Below are positions 25,440 to 35,809 of a stretch of DNA of 64,000 nt, piece by piece. Position numbers and translations under genes: made by a program. Position 1 is the first letter of the stretch, and each line of letters opens with the position of its first letter. The notes under the pieces were generated by a model that worked only from the letters and a program-made list of their open reading frames with translations, searched no databases and was not told the origin of the DNA. Source of the stretch: Alphaproteobacteria bacterium. GTDB lineage: Bacteria; Pseudomonadota; Alphaproteobacteria; Bin95. The stretch is taken from assembly GCA_022827685.1 (NCBI GenBank), contig JAJEIH010000078.1, positions 38,028-102,027 on the forward strand, written 5' to 3'.

Positions 25440-28153
25440 CGGAAGAAGCGCCGCGCCACGTCTTTCTGGTCGATGGCTCCGGCTACATTTTCCGCGCCTT
25501 CCACGCCCTGCCACCCATGACGCGGCCGGACGGGACGCCCGTCAACGCCGTCTATGGCTTCACCGCCATGCTGATGCGGCTGGTCGAGGACACCGACGCC
25601 GACCGTATCGCGGTCGTGTTCGATGTGGCGCGGACGACCTTCCGCAACGACATCTACGCCGACTACAAGGCGAACCGCCCCGACCCGCCGCCCGAGCTCG
25701 TGCCGCAATTCGCGCTCATCCGCGATGCCGTCAAGGCGCTGAACCTGCAGGTCGCCGAACTGCCGGGCTATGAGGCCGACGACATCATCGCGACCTATGC
25801 CCGCCGGGCGGCGGCGCTGGGCGCCGAGGTCACCATCGTCTCCTCCGACAAGGACCTGATGCAGCTCGTGGACGAGCGGATATCGCTCTTCGACCCGGTG
25901 AAACAGCGCAGGATCGGCGGGCCGGAGGTGGTCGAGCGCTTCGGCGTGCCGCCGGAAAAGGTGGTGGACGTGCAGGCGCTTGCCGGCGATTCCAGCGACA
26001 ATGTGCCCGGTGTGCCCGGCATTGGCGTCAAGACGGCGGCGCAGTTGATCGAGGAATATGGAGACCTCGACACGCTGCTCTCGCGGGCCGACGAAATCCG
26101 CCAGCCCAAGCGGCGCAGCAACCTCATCGAATTCGCGGAGCAGGCGCGCGTCTCGCGGGAACTCGTGCTGCTGCGCGACGACGCGCCGGTCACGGAAGAC
26201 CTGGACGCCTTCGCCGTGCCGGGCCTCGATCCGGCGCGCCTCAGGCCGTTTCTGGAAGAACAGGGCTTCGCCTCTATTCTTGCCCGGCTCGGCGGCGCCG
26301 GCGAGGAAGAGCAGCCGGCCGCCCCGGTCGAAGCCGAATACGAGCTCGCGACCGGCGAGGAGACGCTAAAGCACTGGGTCGAAGCGGGTTTCGAAGCCGG
26401 CATCGTCGCCATCGACACGGAGACCGACAGCCTGGATGCGCAGCGCGCGCGCCTTGTGGGCCTGTCGCTGGCCGTGGCGCCCGGCAGGGCCTGCTACATC
26501 CCCGTCGGTCACGACCTGGCGGCAGAACTGTTGGAAGCCGAGGCCCCGCGCCAGCTTTCTCCCGAAACTGCGCTTGCGATACTGGCCCCGCTGCTCTCCT
26601 CCGACGCCGTGCTAAAGGTCGGGCAAAACATCAAATACGACATGGAAGTCCTCGCAGGACATGGTATAAGCGTGTCGCCCATCGACGACACGATGGTGTT
26701 GTCCTATGTGCTGGACGGCTCCAGCCACGGCCACGGCATGGACGAGCTTGCGCGCCTGCATCTCGGCCATCAGTGCATCAGCTACGAAAGCGTTTGCGGC
26801 AAGGGGCGGAACGCCGTCACCTTCGACAAGGTGGCGCTCGACAAGGCGCTCGACTATGCGGCCGAAGACGCCGACATCACGCTGAGACTGCACGGAATCC
26901 TGCGTCCGCGGCTCCGCGAGGAGCGCATGGCGGCGGTCTATGAGACCATCGAGCGTCCGCTGATCCCGGTGCTCGCCGACATGGAAAATGCCGGCATCAA
27001 GGTCGATGTCGCGGCGCTGAATGCGCTGTCGAAGGACTTTGCGCGGCGGATCGGCGACCTTGAGCAGAAAATTCACGGCCTTGCCGGCCGGCCCTTCAAT
27101 ATCGGTTCGCCCAAGCAGCTCGGCGAAATCCTGTTCGACGAAATGAGCCTGCCCGGCGCAAAGAAGGGCAAGACCGGGGCCTATGGAACGGGCGCCGAAA
27201 TCCTGGAGGACCTGCGCGCGCAGGGTCATGACCTGCCGGCCCGCGTGCTCGACTGGCGCCAGCTCTCGAAGCTGCGCAGCACCTACACGGAGGCGCTGGC
27301 CGCCGCCGCCCACCCCGGCACGCAGCGTGTCCATACCTCCTTCTCCCAGGCGGTTGCCGGCACGGGCCGCCTCTCCTCCAACGACCCGAACCTCCAGAAC
27401 ATTCCCGTGCGCACCGAGGAAGGCCGGAAGATCCGCCGCGCCTTCGTGGCGGAACCGGGCCACATGCTCGTCAGCGCGGACTATTCGCAAATCGAACTGC
27501 GTCTGCTCGCCCATGTCGCGGAGATCGAGCCGCTGAGGGAGGCGTTCCACGCCGGCCTCGACATCCACGCGCTCACCGCCTCGCAGGTGTTCGGGCAGCC
27601 TGTCGAAGGCATGGACCCGATGACGCGCCGGCGGGCCAAGGCGATCAATTTCGGCATCATTTACGGGATTTCGCCTTTCGGCCTCTCGCGCCAGCTTGCG
27701 ATCCCCCAGGGCGAGGCGCGGGCCTATATCGACGCCTATTTCGAGCGCTATCCCGGCATCCGCGACTATATGGGCCGGGCGCGGGCCTTTGCGCGCAAGC
27801 ACGGCTATGTGCCGACCATATTCGGGCGGAAATGCCGGACGCCTTACATCGCAGACAAGAACCCCGCGCGGCGCAGCTTCGGCGAGCGGGCCGCGATCAA
27901 TGCGCCGCTCCAGGGCTCGGCCGCGGACATCATCAAGCGCGCCATGCTGCGCGTGCCACCGGCGCTCGCCGAAGCGGGCCTGAAGGCGCGCATGATCCTT
28001 CAGGTCCATGACGAGCTGCTTTTCGAGGTGCCGCAGGACGAGGTCGAGGAGACCCGCGCCTGTGTCGCCGGGGCGATGGAAAGCGCGGCGGAGCTTGCGA
28101 TACCGCTGGTGGTCGAGACCGGAACGGCGGACAACTGGGCCGACTCGCATTAG
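25436..28153 (+). CDS. polA: DNA polymerase I
   Basis: A 905-residue polymerase with all three domains. The 5'-3' exonuclease spans about residues 1-290 ([49 protein letters not shown]). The 3'-5' proofreading domain has intact DxE ([11 protein letters not shown]). Polymerase motifs are [14 protein letters not shown] (A), [20 protein letters not shown] (B) and [10 protein letters not shown] (C). It repairs gaps and removes RNA primers. The start is the TTG at 25436, inside the stop of the zinc-finger gene; no better start lies downstream because VFLVDGSG follows immediately. Confidence 0.96.
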   Translation: MTEEAPRHVFLVDGSGYIFRAFHALPPMTRPDGTPVNAVYGFTAMLMRLVEDTDADRIAVVFDVARTTFRNDIYADYKANRPDPPPELVPQFALIRDAVKALNLQVAELPGYEADDIIATYARRAAALGAEVTIVSSDKDLMQLVDERISLFDPVKQRRIGGPEVVERFGVPPEKVVDVQALAGDSSDNVPGVPGIGVKTAAQLIEEYGDLDTLLSRADEIRQPKRRSNLIEFAEQARVSRELVLLRDDAPVTEDLDAFAVPGLDPARLRPFLEEQGFASILARLGGAGEEEQPAAPVEAEYELATGEETLKHWVEAGFEAGIVAIDTETDSLDAQRARLVGLSLAVAPGRACYIPVGHDLAAELLEAEAPRQLSPETALAILAPLLSSDAVLKVGQNIKYDMEVLAGHGISVSPIDDTMVLSYVLDGSSHGHGMDELARLHLGHQCISYESVCGKGRNAVTFDKVALDKALDYAAEDADITLRLHGILRPRLREERMAAVYETIERPLIPVLADMENAGIKVDVAALNALSKDFARRIGDLEQKIHGLAGRPFNIGSPKQLGEILFDEMSLPGAKKGKTGAYGTGAEILEDLRAQGHDLPARVLDWRQLSKLRSTYTEALAAAAHPGTQRVHTSFSQAVAGTGRLSSNDPNLQNIPVRTEEGRKIRRAFVAEPGHMLVSADYSQIELRLLAHVAEIEPLREAFHAGLDIHALTASQVFGQPVEGMDPMTRRRAKAINFGIIYGISPFGLSRQLAIPQGEARAYIDAYFERYPGIRDYMGRARAFARKHGYVPTIFGRKCRTPYIADKNPARRSFGERAAINAPLQGSAADIIKRAMLRVPPALAEAGLKARMILQVHDELLFEVPQDEVEETRACVAGAMESAAELAIPLVVETGTADNWADSH

Positions 28154-28204
28154 CCCGGCGATTCGCTTGCCCGGAGCGTGCGCTTCCGTCATAGGTGGCG
28201 GGTG

Positions 28205-30724
28205 ATGACCGACCGGCAGGACGACGACCGCGACGATACCGACGAAGCGCTGGGGGACGCCGAACGGCAGGCCGCCGTATTCACCCATACCCGTCTGGCG
28301 CGGCGCAAGGAGCTCGCGGAAGACTATGTCGAACTGATCGACGACCTGATCGAGGCCAATGGCGAGGCCCGCCTGGTCGAAATCGCGCGGCGCATGGGCG
28401 TCACCCACATGACGGCCAGCAAGGCGGTCGCCCGCCTGCAGCGCGACGGGCTGGTGACGACCCGGCCCTACCGCTCGATCTTCCTTACCGGAAAGGGCCG
28501 CCGGATGGCGCTGCGCTCGCGCCGGCGCCACCAGATCGTGCTGGATTTCCTCAAGACCATCGGGGTCAGCGACGAGACCGCGCGGCGCGACGCCGAAGGC
28601 ATCGAGCACCATGTCAGCGAGGAGACTTTGCGGGCGTTCACGCGGATCAGCGAGACGGGGAACGCCGCAAGCCCGCCGCGCGCGGAACAGCGGCCGCAGA
28701 GCATCACCCAGCACGGGCAGGAGCGCATCGACCCCTATGCCTGGCTCCGGGCGGACAACTGGCAGGAGGCGATGCGCGACCCTTCCGTCCTGCCGGACGA
28801 CATCCACGGGCACCTGGAGGCCGAGAACGAATACACAAGGGCGGTCATGGAGCCGTTGCGCGGCCTGCAGGAGCGGCTCAGGCAGGAGATGCGCGCCCGG
28901 ATCAAGGAGGACGACACGACCGCGCCCGCGCCCGACGGCCCGTTCGCCTACTACACCCGGTTCGTGACCGGCGGCGAGCATCCGCTTTTCTGCCGGCAGG
29001 ACAGCGGCGGCGGCGAGACGGTGCTGCTGGACGGCAACCTGCTGGCGGAGGGCCGGCCCTATTGCCGCATCGCCGCCTGCGCCCACAGCCCCGACCACAG
29101 GCTCATCGCCTACACCGTCGATCTCTCGGGCTCAGAGGACTACACGCTCGCCTTCCGGGACGCCGCGAGCGGCGCGGACCTCGAGGACAGGGTCGGGCGC
29201 ACGGCGGGCGGCGTCGTGTGGGCCAATGACAGCCGGACCGTCTTCTACACCGTGCGCGACGACAATGCGCGGCCGCGCTGGGTTTACCGCCGCAGCCTCG
29301 GAGGAGAGCCCGAACTCGTTTACGAGGAGCCCGACCCCGGTTTCTTCCTCGATGTCGGCAAGACCGAGAGCGGCCGGTTCGTCCTGCTGGATTCGCACGA
29401 CCACACGAGCGGCGAAATCCGGCTGGTCGATGCGGACCGGCCGCAGGACCCGCCGCGCCTTGTCGCCGCCCGGCGTGCGGATGTGGAATATTCGCTGGGA
29501 GATCAGGGGGAACGGCTGCTGATCCTCACCAATGACCGCAGGGCCGAGGATTTTCGCGTCGCCGCCGCCCCGCTCGACGCCCCGGACCCCGAAGCGTGGG
29601 AGGACCTTGTCTCCCACCGGCCGGGCTGCCTCATCCTGCAAATGCTGCTGTTCCGGGACTGGATCGTGCGGCTGGAGCGCGAGGACGGCCTGCCGCGGAT
29701 CGTCGTGCGGGCCCTCGGTTCCGGCGAGGAACACGCCATCGCCTTCGACGAGGAGGCGTATGCCCTCGGCATCCTGCCGGGCTTCGAATATGAGACCGAC
29801 ACGCTGCGCTTCTCCTATGCCTCGCCGACCACGCCGACGCATGTCTATGACTACGACATGGCCGGCCGGACGCGCCGGCTGCTGCGCAAGCAGGAAGTGC
29901 CGAGCGGCCACGACCCCGGGGATTACCGCACGCGCCGGCTGACCGCGACCGCGCCGGACGGCGAGGCGGTGCCCGTCACCCTGCTCTACCGCGCCGATCT
30001 CGAATTCTCGCCGCCGCCGCCCTGCCTGCTTTACGGCTACGGCGCCTACGGCATATCGATCCCTGCCGCATTCTCGACCTCGAGGCTCAGCCTGGTGGAC
30101 AGGGGATTCGTCTATGCCATCGCCCATATCAGGGGCGGGACGGACCGCGGCTACCGCTGGTACCGGACCGGCAAGCTCGCCGGCAAGACCAACAGTTTCG
30201 ACGACTTCATCGCGGCGGGACGCCATTTGATGGCCGAAGGCTGCGCCGGCGGCATCGTCGCTCACGGCGGCAGCGCCGGCGGCCTGCTCGTCGGCGCGGC
30301 GGCCAACCGGGCGCCGGAGCTGTTCACGGCGGTGCTGGCCGAAGTGCCGTTCGTCGATGTGCTCAACACCATGTCCGATCCGGCCCTGCCGCTGACGCCG
30401 CCGGAATGGCCGGAATGGGGCAACCCGATAGAGGACGGGGAGGCGTTCCGGCGCATCGCCGCCTACAGCCCCTACGAGAACATCGCCGCCGCGCCCTATC
30501 CCGACATTTTCGCCACTGCGGGCGTGTCGGACCCGCGCGTCACCTATTGGGAGCCGGCGAAATGGATCGCCGCGCTGCGTGAGACAGTCGAAGGCGACCC
30601 TGTGCTGCTGCTGCGAACGAACATGACCGCCGGGCATGGCGGCGCGTCCGGGCGGTTCGAGACCCTGAACGAACTCGCGGAACTCTACGCCTTCGCGCTG
30701 AGCCGGTTCGGGATTTCCGATTAA
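28205..30724 (+). CDS. In-frame fusion: MntR-type DtxR regulator + oligopeptidase B
   Basis: A single open frame of 839 residues encodes two proteins normally made separately. Residues about 1-145 are a manganese-responsive DtxR/MntR regulator: ELAEDYVELIDDLIE, the helix-turn-helix ARLVEIARRMGVTHMTASKAV, TRPYRSIFLT and the metal-binding EGIEHHVSEETL. Within five to ten residues begins a full oligopeptidase B (S9A): RPQSITQHGQERIDPYAWL, beta-propeller, then the alpha/beta-hydrolase domain with Ser in GGSAGGLL, Asp in GVSDPRV and His in TAGHGGASGRF, all intact. No stop codon or ATG separates them. TTG 28628, behind AGGAG, could allow internal initiation of the peptidase. Start is ATG 28205. A lost stop or an assembly error is the alternative. 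Confidence 0.88.
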   Translation: MTDRQDDDRDDTDEALGDAERQAAVFTHTRLARRKELAEDYVELIDDLIEANGEARLVEIARRMGVTHMTASKAVARLQRDGLVTTRPYRSIFLTGKGRRMALRSRRRHQIVLDFLKTIGVSDETARRDAEGIEHHVSEETLRAFTRISETGNAASPPRAEQRPQSITQHGQERIDPYAWLRADNWQEAMRDPSVLPDDIHGHLEAENEYTRAVMEPLRGLQERLRQEMRARIKEDDTTAPAPDGPFAYYTRFVTGGEHPLFCRQDSGGGETVLLDGNLLAEGRPYCRIAACAHSPDHRLIAYTVDLSGSEDYTLAFRDAASGADLEDRVGRTAGGVVWANDSRTVFYTVRDDNARPRWVYRRSLGGEPELVYEEPDPGFFLDVGKTESGRFVLLDSHDHTSGEIRLVDADRPQDPPRLVAARRADVEYSLGDQGERLLILTNDRRAEDFRVAAAPLDAPDPEAWEDLVSHRPGCLILQMLLFRDWIVRLEREDGLPRIVVRALGSGEEHAIAFDEEAYALGILPGFEYETDTLRFSYASPTTPTHVYDYDMAGRTRRLLRKQEVPSGHDPGDYRTRRLTATAPDGEAVPVTLLYRADLEFSPPPPCLLYGYGAYGISIPAAFSTSRLSLVDRGFVYAIAHIRGGTDRGYRWYRTGKLAGKTNSFDDFIAAGRHLMAEGCAGGIVAHGGSAGGLLVGAAANRAPELFTAVLAEVPFVDVLNTMSDPALPLTPPEWPEWGNPIEDGEAFRRIAAYSPYENIAAAPYPDIFATAGVSDPRVTYWEPAKWIAALRETVEGDPVLLLRTNMTAGHGGASGRFETLNELAELYAFALSRFGISD

Positions 30725-31251
30725 CGGCGGCTGCCGAGATTGTACTCGAACTGGTCCTTCGTCAGCTGCATCCCGACATAGACGCGGTAGGAGGCCAGAG
30801 AGGTGTTTTCCCCCGTCGGGATATCCAGGGCCAGTCGTTCCGACTTCGCATCCTCCGTCCGGCTGCCTTCCAGCGAGACCTCGACCGAAAACGGTGTCCG
30901 CGCCGCAACGTCGCCGGCAGGATCGATCACCGCAACGAAATAGCCGAATTCGTGGTCGGCCGCGGCGCCTGCGGGGCCGCGCTGCGCGCGGAACACGATG
31001 TCGAGATCGATGGAGCCGACCCTGGTGTCGTCGTCGAAACTGCAGTCTGCCGAGAGGTTCCCGACATGGGCCTGGAATTCCACATCCGTCAGATCGCGCC
31101 CGCCGCCCTTGAACCTTGTCAGCTGCCTTGCGCCGTCCAGGACATCCACCGTCGGACAGAGGACAGAGTCCATGCCAAGGCTCGAGCACCCGGCCAGTAT
31201 CGAAAGCGCCGCGACCGACGCGGCGGCCCGGGCTGCGAATCCTCTCGCCAT
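30721..31251 (-). CDS. Predicted lipoprotein of unknown function
   Basis: A 176-residue protein with a signal peptide ending in a lipobox (LSILAGC, Cys22). The mature part is beta-rich with an FGYFVAVIDPAGDV segment and several charged turns. I do not recognise a named family, although small outer-membrane lipoproteins of this layout are common in Alphaproteobacteria. Its stop overlaps the end of the oligopeptidase gene by 4 bp (convergent). It is divergent from ispH, with 75 bp between the starts. Confidence 0.8.
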   Translation of the reverse strand: MARGFAARAAASVAALSILAGCSSLGMDSVLCPTVDVLDGARQLTRFKGGGRDLTDVEFQAHVGNLSADCSFDDDTRVGSIDLDIVFRAQRGPAGAAADHEFGYFVAVIDPAGDVAARTPFSVEVSLEGSRTEDAKSERLALDIPTGENTSLASYRVYVGMQLTKDQFEYNLGSRR

Positions 31252-31326
31252 CGACTGCCCTCTGGATTAGGTTCGGCGGTGCGCCAAGCGCGCTGCGGAC
31301 CTTAGAACGGACCGGAGGTAGGCACA

Positions 31327-32277
31327 ATGACAAGCGAGAAGCCGGCTCTCACGATCCGTCTGGTCGGTCCGCGTGGATTCTGCGCGGGCGTCGTTCGCGC
31401 AATCGAGATCGTCGAAGCCGCTCTCGAACGCTACGGCGCGCCGGTCTATGTGCGCCACGAAATCGTGCATAACCGTTTCGTCGTCGAGACGCTCGAGCAA
31501 AAGGGCGCGGTGTTCGTCGAGGAGCTTGACGAGGTGCCGGACGAGGTGCCGGTCGTCTTTTCGGCGCATGGCGTGCCGAAGTCCGTCCCCGCGGAAGCCG
31601 GACGGCGCGAGTTGCATTACATCGATGCGACCTGCCCGCTGGTCAGCAAGATCCATCGGGAGGCCGAGCGGCATTTCGCGACGGACCGGCACATCTTTCT
31701 GATCGGCCATGCCGGCCATCCGGAGGTCGTGGGCACGATGGGCCAGTTGCCGAAGGGCGCCATCGAGCTGATCCAGACGGTTGACGATGCGCAGCGGGTC
31801 GAGCCCCCGGCCGGGCGTGAACTTGCCTATGTCACGCAAACGACGCTTTCGGTGGACGATACCGCGGAGATCATCGAGGCGCTGCGCACGCGGTTTCCCG
31901 ATCTGCACGAACCGAGACGGGAAGACATCTGCTACGCCACGACCAACCGCCAGGCCGCGGTCAAGGCCGCCGTGCCCGGCGCGGACGCCGTGCTCGTGAT
32001 CGGGTCCCGGAACTCGTCGAATTCCAACCGCCTGGTCGAGGTCGCAAGGGCGGCAGGGTGTTTGCGGTCATATCTCGTGGACGGCGTGGCCCATGTCGAT
32101 TGGGCGGCGCTGATGGACATCCGGGTATTGGCGGTCACCGCAGGCGCATCGGCGCCGGAAGTGCTCGTCGAAGAGGTCGTGCAGGCCTGCCGCGAACGCT
32201 TCGATGTGACGGTCGAGGACTGGACGGACACGCTGGAAACTGTGAAGTTCAAACTGCCGCGCGAACTGGTGGCCTGA
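31327..32277 (+). CDS. ispH: 4-hydroxy-3-methylbut-2-enyl diphosphate reductase
   Basis: A 316-residue IspH/LytB, the last enzyme of the non-mevalonate isoprenoid pathway, which makes IPP and DMAPP. The three cysteines that hold its Fe-S cluster are in GFCAGV (Cys19), DATCPLV and CYATTNRQ. The catalytic-pocket motifs SAHGVPK and SSNSNRL are present. Start ATG 31327 follows GGAGGTAGG. It heads the ispH-thrB-rnhA set that is typical of Alphaproteobacteria. Confidence 0.96.
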   Translation: MTSEKPALTIRLVGPRGFCAGVVRAIEIVEAALERYGAPVYVRHEIVHNRFVVETLEQKGAVFVEELDEVPDEVPVVFSAHGVPKSVPAEAGRRELHYIDATCPLVSKIHREAERHFATDRHIFLIGHAGHPEVVGTMGQLPKGAIELIQTVDDAQRVEPPAGRELAYVTQTTLSVDDTAEIIEALRTRFPDLHEPRREDICYATTNRQAAVKAAVPGADAVLVIGSRNSSNSNRLVEVARAAGCLRSYLVDGVAHVDWAALMDIRVLAVTAGASAPEVLVEEVVQACRERFDVTVEDWTDTLETVKFKLPRELVA

Positions 32278-32283
32278 CCCCGG

Positions 32284-33201
32284 ATGGCAGTCTATACGCC
32301 GGTCGGCGAGGCCGCGCTGGAGCGTTTCCTGGCCGGTTACCGGCTGGGCTGCCTGCTGCGGTTCGAGCCCATCCCCGAGGGAATCGACAACACGAACTAT
32401 CTGCTCGAAACCGGTTCGGACCGGTATGTGCTGACCCTGTTCGAGAACCGGATCGACCCCGGGGACCTGCCGTTCTTCGTGGACCTGATGGACTACCTCG
32501 CCGTTCGCGGCGTGCCCTGCCCCGCCCCGGTGCGCCGCCTCGACGGAACGAGTCTGGCGCCGCTCGCCGGGCGGACGGCGCTCATCGTGACCTTTCTGGA
32601 GGGCGAACGCGATCCGCGCGCGTTCTGGGCGATCGGCGAGGCGCTCGCCCGGCTACACTTGGCCGGCGCCGGGTTTCCTTCGAGGCGTTCCAACGACCTG
32701 GGCCCGGACGGGTGGCGCCGCCTAGCCGCCCTGACGTCCGGGCGCGCCGACGAGGTGACCGCCGGCCTCGCCGAATACATCGCCGCAGCCCTCGGCGAAC
32801 TCGCGCAGACCTGGCCGGCGGCGCTGCCCGGCGGCGCTATCCACGCCGACCTCTTCCCGGACAATGCGGTCTTCCGGGACGGCGCCGTATCGGGCATTTA
32901 CGATTTTTATTTCGCCTGCACGGATGCGCTCGCCTACGACCTTGCCATTACCCAGGTCGCATGGGCCGTGGATGCAAAGGGGCGCTTCGACACACATGCC
33001 GCGGTCGAGATGCAGGAAGGCTACGAAGCCGTCCGGCCGCTCGAATCCGCCGAGCTGCACGCCTTGCCGACGCTGAGGCGGGGTGCTGCGCTCCGCTTCC
33101 TTCTGACCCGGCTGCATGACTGGCTCTACCCGGCCCCCGCCGCCCTGATGACGCCCAAGGATCCGCTCGAATACATGCGCAAGCTCGGCGAGCTCTCATG
33201 A
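32284..33201 (+). CDS. thrB: Homoserine kinase (ThrB, aminoglycoside-phosphotransferase fold)
   Basis: A 305-residue kinase that phosphorylates homoserine in threonine synthesis. It is the APH/choline-kinase-like ThrB of Alphaproteobacteria, not the GHMP type: [24 protein letters not shown]-lobe, then the Brenner-like catalytic HADLFPDN and the metal-binding YDFYFACTD. It begins 6 bp after ispH, and its TGA overlaps the rnhA ATG. Confidence 0.94.
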   Translation: MAVYTPVGEAALERFLAGYRLGCLLRFEPIPEGIDNTNYLLETGSDRYVLTLFENRIDPGDLPFFVDLMDYLAVRGVPCPAPVRRLDGTSLAPLAGRTALIVTFLEGERDPRAFWAIGEALARLHLAGAGFPSRRSNDLGPDGWRRLAALTSGRADEVTAGLAEYIAAALGELAQTWPAALPGGAIHADLFPDNAVFRDGAVSGIYDFYFACTDALAYDLAITQVAWAVDAKGRFDTHAAVEMQEGYEAVRPLESAELHALPTLRRGAALRFLLTRLHDWLYPAPAALMTPKDPLEYMRKLGELS

Positions 33202-33641
33202 CCGGCGTCGAGATCTTCACCGACGGCGCCTGTCTCGGAAATCCGGGCCCCGGCGGCTGGGCGGCGCTGCTGCGCTACGGCGCGCGGGAATCGGAACTGG
33301 CCGGCGGCGCCCCGCACACCACCAATAATCGCATGGAACTGATGGCCGTCATTTCCGGTCTCGAAGCCCTCACCCGGCCCTGCTCCGTGCGCCTGGTGAC
33401 CGACAGCCGCTATGTCATGGACGGCATCCGGTCCTGGCTGCCGGTGTGGAAGCGCAATGGCTGGCGCACGGCGGCGAAGAAGCCCGTGAAGAATATCGAC
33501 CTGTGGCAGCGGCTCGACATGGCGGCGGCCCGCCATGAAATCGAATGGCTCTGGGTCCGCGGCCATGCCGGCCACGCCGAAAACGAGCGCGTCGATGCCC
33601 TCGCGCGCCAACAGGCCGAGCGCGAGGGCGAAGAACGCTAG
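33198..33641 (+). CDS. rnhA: Ribonuclease HI
   Basis: A 147-residue RNase HI that degrades the RNA strand of RNA-DNA hybrids. The DEDD residues are visible: Asp in [15 protein letters not shown], Glu in NRMELMAV, Asp in [11 protein letters not shown] and the late Asp in ENERVDALA. The basic handle ([15 protein letters not shown]) is intact. It overlaps thrB at its start and the convergent peroxiredoxin gene by 4 bp at its end. Confidence 0.96.
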   Translation: MTGVEIFTDGACLGNPGPGGWAALLRYGARESELAGGAPHTTNNRMELMAVISGLEALTRPCSVRLVTDSRYVMDGIRSWLPVWKRNGWRTAAKKPVKNIDLWQRLDMAAARHEIEWLWVRGHAGHAENERVDALARQQAEREGEER

Positions 33642-34120
33642 AGCTGCTCGAGGATTTTCTCGGCGCTGGAAACCTCGAAGGCCCCGCCGTCTTCCAGGTT
33701 CAGCTGCGTGACCGTGCCGTCTTCCACGATCATCGAATAGCGCCGCGCACGCACGCCGAGCCCGAGTGCGCTCAGGTCCAGTTCGACCCCCATCGCCCTG
33801 GCCAGGTCGCCATTGCCGTCGGCGAGCATCCGGATCTTGCCGGCCGCGCCGCCCTGTTCTCCCCAGGCGTTCATGACGAAGGCGTCGTTGACCGCAAGGC
33901 AGACGATGTCGTCCACCCCCCTGGCCCGGATCGCATCCGCCTTTTCGACGAAGCCCGGCAGGTGTTTCGCCGAACAGGTGGGCGTGAAGGCCCCGGGCAC
34001 GCAGAAGGCGACCACCTTCCTGCCGCCGAAGAGGTCTGCCGTTTCGACGCTCTGCGGTCCACCGTCCGTTGCCTCCTTCAGGGTAACGGCCGGAACCTTG
34101 TCTCCCTTGGCGATCGTCAT
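33638..34120 (-). CDS. Peroxiredoxin (Prx5 type, redoxin domain)
   Basis: A 160-residue peroxiredoxin: the peroxidatic cysteine lies in [16 protein letters not shown] (Cys about 48), the usual Prx5 motif. No clear resolving Cys is placed as in 2-Cys Prx; a further cysteine in VCLAVNDAF may serve. It reduces H2O2 and alkyl hydroperoxides with thiols. ATG 34120 is preceded by GAGGAG. It is commonly found after ispH-thrB-rnhA, though here on the opposite strand. Confidence 0.92.
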   Translation of the reverse strand: MTIAKGDKVPAVTLKEATDGGPQSVETADLFGGRKVVAFCVPGAFTPTCSAKHLPGFVEKADAIRARGVDDIVCLAVNDAFVMNAWGEQGGAAGKIRMLADGNGDLARAMGVELDLSALGLGVRARRYSMIVEDGTVTQLNLEDGGAFEVSSAEKILEQL

Positions 34121-34262
34121 GCCTGCTACTCCTCGCATTGGATGGCCGCACCATAGAAACCCTCAGCCTTCGGTGCAAAGCGGTCGATTGCGGGCAGGTT
34201 GAACTGGACGGTCCGGCAGCCTGTCTTCTATAACGGCAGGGTCGAATTGGCCGGAGGCGCTG

Positions 34263-35216
34263 ATGCCGGATTCGGTGCCGGCGGGCGTAGCTGACCGCGG
34301 AAAATTCCAGGACCCCGACCTGACTGCGGACGGCAGCCGCCGTGCGCGGGTTGCGTTGCGCAGGCTGGAGACGCTCTGGATCAATACCGGGACGCTCTGC
34401 AATCTCGCCTGCCGCAATTGCTACATCGAGTCGAGCCCCCGCAACGACCGGCTGACCTATATCCGGGCCGGCGAAGTCGCGGCGTATCTGGACGAGATCG
34501 CCCGAACGGATGCCGGTACCCGCGTGATTGGGTTCACCGGCGGCGAGCCGTTCATGAACCCGGAATTCATGGCCATGCTGGCGGAGACGCTCGAACGCGG
34601 CTTCGAGACATTGACGCTGACCAACGCGATGCGCCCGATGATGAAGCACAGCCGGGCGCTGCTGGCACTCCGGGCCCGCCATGGCGGCAGGGTTCGCCTT
34701 CGGGTCTCGCTGGACCATTACACCGAAGCGCTGCATGAGACGGAACGGGGCGAACGCAGCTGGGAGGCCGCGCTCGCCGGATTGTCCTGGCTCGACGGGA
34801 ACGGTTTCGCGCCGGAAGTCGCCGGCCGGACCTGCTGGGGAGAAGACGAAACCTCCGCACGCGCCGGCTATGCGCGCCTGTTCGCCGGATTGGGCATTGG
34901 CTGCAACGCCGATGACCCGGTTTCCCTGACGCTGTTTCCCGAAATGGATGAAGGCGCGCCCGTGCCCGAGATCAGCGCCGCCTGCTGGGCGGCGCTCGGC
35001 AAGTCGCCCTCCGATATCATGTGCTCGTCCTCCCGCATGGTCGTGAAGCGCCGGGGTGCGGAGAGGCCGGTTGTCGTCGCCTGCACCCTCCTGCCCTATG
35101 ACCCGCGTTTCGAACTCGGCGAGACGCTGTCCGAGGCCGCCGGGTCCGTGCCCCTCAACCATGTGCATTGCGCGAGGTTCTGCGTGCTCGGCGGCGGCGC
35201 CTGCGGCGGCGCGTGA
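34263..35216 (+). CDS. Radical SAM protein with extra C-terminal cysteine motifs
   Basis: A 317-residue radical SAM enzyme. The CxxxCxxC cluster motif is Cys46-Cys50-Cys53 (CNLACRNCY), the GGE motif is TGGEPFM, and a SAM-binding strand RLRVSLDHY follows. The C-terminus has further cysteines in MCSSSRM, VACTLLPYD and a terminal Cys303-Cys307-Cys314 set, consistent with an auxiliary Fe-S cluster similar in concept to SPASM domains. The reaction is unknown. It stands alone between a divergent peroxiredoxin gene and the MarR promoter. Confidence 0.87.
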   Translation: MPDSVPAGVADRGKFQDPDLTADGSRRARVALRRLETLWINTGTLCNLACRNCYIESSPRNDRLTYIRAGEVAAYLDEIARTDAGTRVIGFTGGEPFMNPEFMAMLAETLERGFETLTLTNAMRPMMKHSRALLALRARHGGRVRLRVSLDHYTEALHETERGERSWEAALAGLSWLDGNGFAPEVAGRTCWGEDETSARAGYARLFAGLGIGCNADDPVSLTLFPEMDEGAPVPEISAACWAALGKSPSDIMCSSSRMVVKRRGAERPVVVACTLLPYDPRFELGETLSEAAGSVPLNHVHCARFCVLGGGACGGA

Positions 35217-35256
35217 GATTTCGCGTTTTCGGCCCCGCTGTTTCGAAATTGGCGTC

Positions 35257-35308
35257 TTGACTTTGTTGCCTGGGCGACCATATCTCTGCATAAAGTCGCC
35301 TAGGTAAC
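35257..35308 (+). promoter_or_regulatory. marR promoter with two palindromic operators one 30-bp step apart
   Basis: Two near-identical imperfect palindromes, GTTGCCTGGGCGAC (35265-35278) and GTCGCCTAGGTAAC (35295-35308), lie exactly 30 bp (about three helical turns) apart. Promoter elements interleave with them: TTGACT (35257) with TATCTC (35281), or TTGCCT (35266) with CATAAA (35289, 17-bp spacer). One operator covers the -35/spacer and the other the start point, so MarR binding should block transcription of marR and emrA. Confidence 0.7.
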
Positions 35309-35329
35309 TAATTCCGGGTTCCCGAACAC

Positions 35330-35809
35330 ATGGAAGACGAACGCTATTTCGGCTTTCTGGTCTCAGACGTCGCCCGCCTGCTGCGCACCGAGTTCGACCG
35401 CCGGGTGCGGGATTTCGGCCTTACGCGCTCGCAGTGGCTGGCGCTCACCCGCATTTACCGCCAGCCCGGCTGCACCCAGTCGGAACTGGCGGAGACCATG
35501 GAGATGGAAAAGGGGTCCGCCGGCCGCCTCATCGACCGGCTGGAGAAAAGCGGCTTCGTGGTGCGGGAAGCGGACCTGACGGACCGGCGCGTAAAGCGCA
35601 TCCACCTTACGCCCGAAGCCGAGCGGATCGAACGAACGATGCGCACGATCGCCCTTGAGACGATTCATGAAGCCCTGAGCGACCTCGACGAAGCCGAACA
35701 CGACAAGGCCGTGGAAGTGCTGATAACGGTCAAGGCCCGTTTGCAGGAAATGCTCCAGAACAGTAACCAGGCTGCCAATGCGGCCGACCGACAGATGGCA
35801 GCCCAATGA
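35330..35809 (+). CDS. MarR family transcriptional regulator
   Basis: A 159-residue winged-helix repressor: LTRSQWLALTRIYRQPGCTQSELAETMEMEKGSAGRLIDRLE forms the DNA-recognition core (35420-35545) and EADLTDRRVKRIHLT the wing. The terminal helices provide dimerisation. It probably represses itself and the overlapping efflux gene through the operators just upstream, with relief by a small lipophilic ligand. The ORF overlaps the next start (ATGA). Confidence 0.92.
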   Translation: MEDERYFGFLVSDVARLLRTEFDRRVRDFGLTRSQWLALTRIYRQPGCTQSELAETMEMEKGSAGRLIDRLEKSGFVVREADLTDRRVKRIHLTPEAERIERTMRTIALETIHEALSDLDEAEHDKAVEVLITVKARLQEMLQNSNQAANAADRQMAAQ

